From: Saksenaea vasiformis B4078
Lineage: Eukaryota > Mucoromycota > Mucoromycetes > Mucorales > Saksenaeaceae
Length of the DNA stretch: 58,934 bases
Direction: 5' to 3'
Assembly: GCA_000697055.1 (NCBI GenBank)
Contig: JNDT01002249.1
Coordinates: 1-58,934, forward strand
This document shows, in pieces, positions 58,828 to 58,934 of this stretch (within the stretch, counting starts at the first letter, position 1; every line of letters begins with the position of its first letter). Below the pieces are notes generated by a model, which was given only the letters and a program-made list of their open reading frames with translations, was not told where the DNA came from and searched no databases. The position numbers were made by a program, and so were the translations under genes.

Positions 58828-58934
58828 ATGGACAGACAACGCAGCGAAGTTGAAGAGCCCCCGCTCCGCAGGAGACGGTATGGGTATCAGGAAACACCCC
58901 TCTCGCAGTTGCCTGGTCGCGACCACTCGTTTGT
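58828..58934 (+). CDS. Start of a second member of the left-edge family, runs off right edge
   Basis: The ATG opens MDRQRSEVEEPPLRRRRYGY, then ETPLSQLPGRDHSF. It aligns with the N-terminus of the gene at 1012 on the minus strand (PPRRRRRFGYQ...PLSDLPGRDYSF): the basic run, GYQ, PLSxLPGRDxSF are shared and the extreme N-termini differ. Only 35 codons are visible, so no domain can be assigned. The possible Fanzor/TnpB-like identity is inference from the longer left copy. Confidence 0.6.
   Translation, partial: MDRQRSEVEEPPLRRRRYGYQETPLSQLPGRDHSF

Noticed and set aside
1..58934. tRNA or rRNA genes
   Set aside because: I looked for the TTCRA loop with matching arms and conserved rRNA blocks and found no convincing candidate. 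A covariance-model search would be decisive.
1..58934. Secondary-metabolite or other functional gene cluster
   Set aside because: No synthase backbone genes were recognised. The genes are ordinary housekeeping neighbours of unrelated function.

Overview
This window looks like nuclear DNA of a filamentous fungus of the Mucoromycota, probably Mucorales. The signs are dense short GT-AG introns (mostly 42-80 nt), compact intergenic spacers with T-rich or CT-rich leaders, and fungal orthologues such as RIM15, TSC13, INN1/FIC1-type C2 protein, SCS7 and NRDE2. There are also fungal-type element genes (DUF6729, MULE, Tc1). No rRNA, tRNA or CRISPR array was recognised. All gene models were spliced by eye. 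Where exon lengths are given, they sum to a multiple of three.

Layout. 1-2.7 kb: a minus-strand gene of a repeated family that runs off the left edge (possibly Fanzor/TnpB-like), then a broken DUF6729 gene. 3.1-14.1 kb: TOM22, two lineage-specific proteins, TSC13 (very-long-chain enoyl reductase), a secreted GPI-type Cys-rich protein, and a five-helix membrane protein. 14.1-15.5 kb: a dispersed non-coding repeat and a degenerate minisatellite. 15.5-24 kb: a very large RIM15 kinase gene (2718 aa model) with PAS, zinc finger, split kinase and receiver domains. 25.7-33.8 kb: RanBP1/YRB1, a micro-exon PET117-like gene, an INN1-type C2 protein and a six-repeat Kelch protein. 33.8-37.2 kb: a decayed partial copy of IWR1, a Tc1/mariner relic and the intact IWR1 gene. 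39-45 kb: a membrane-anchored GDSL hydrolase and NRDE2. 45-47.8 kb: gene-poor, with a palindromic MITE-like element and a second copy of the dispersed repeat. 47.8-54 kb: HMG-CoA lyase, fatty-acid 2-hydroxylase (SCS7) and Tudor-SN (SND1). 54.15-57.84 kb: a Mutator-like transposon inserted about 90 bp upstream of the SND1 start. At the right edge a second member of the left-edge family starts and runs outward.

Shared themes. Two genes belong to very-long-chain/sphingolipid metabolism (TSC13, SCS7), and two to nuclear RNA/small-RNA biology (NRDE2, Tudor-SN). RIM15 is a nutrient/stationary-phase kinase. These are ordinary chromosomal neighbours, and I do not infer a cluster.

The most unusual item is the 54-58 kb transposon. 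Its single main gene appears to join a zinc-binding N-terminus, a MULE DDE transposase, a proline-rich octapeptide linker and a ubiquitin-specific-protease-like cysteine peptidase. The next most interesting items are the paired structured repeat (14.2 and 46.8 kb) and the outward-facing gene family at both ends.
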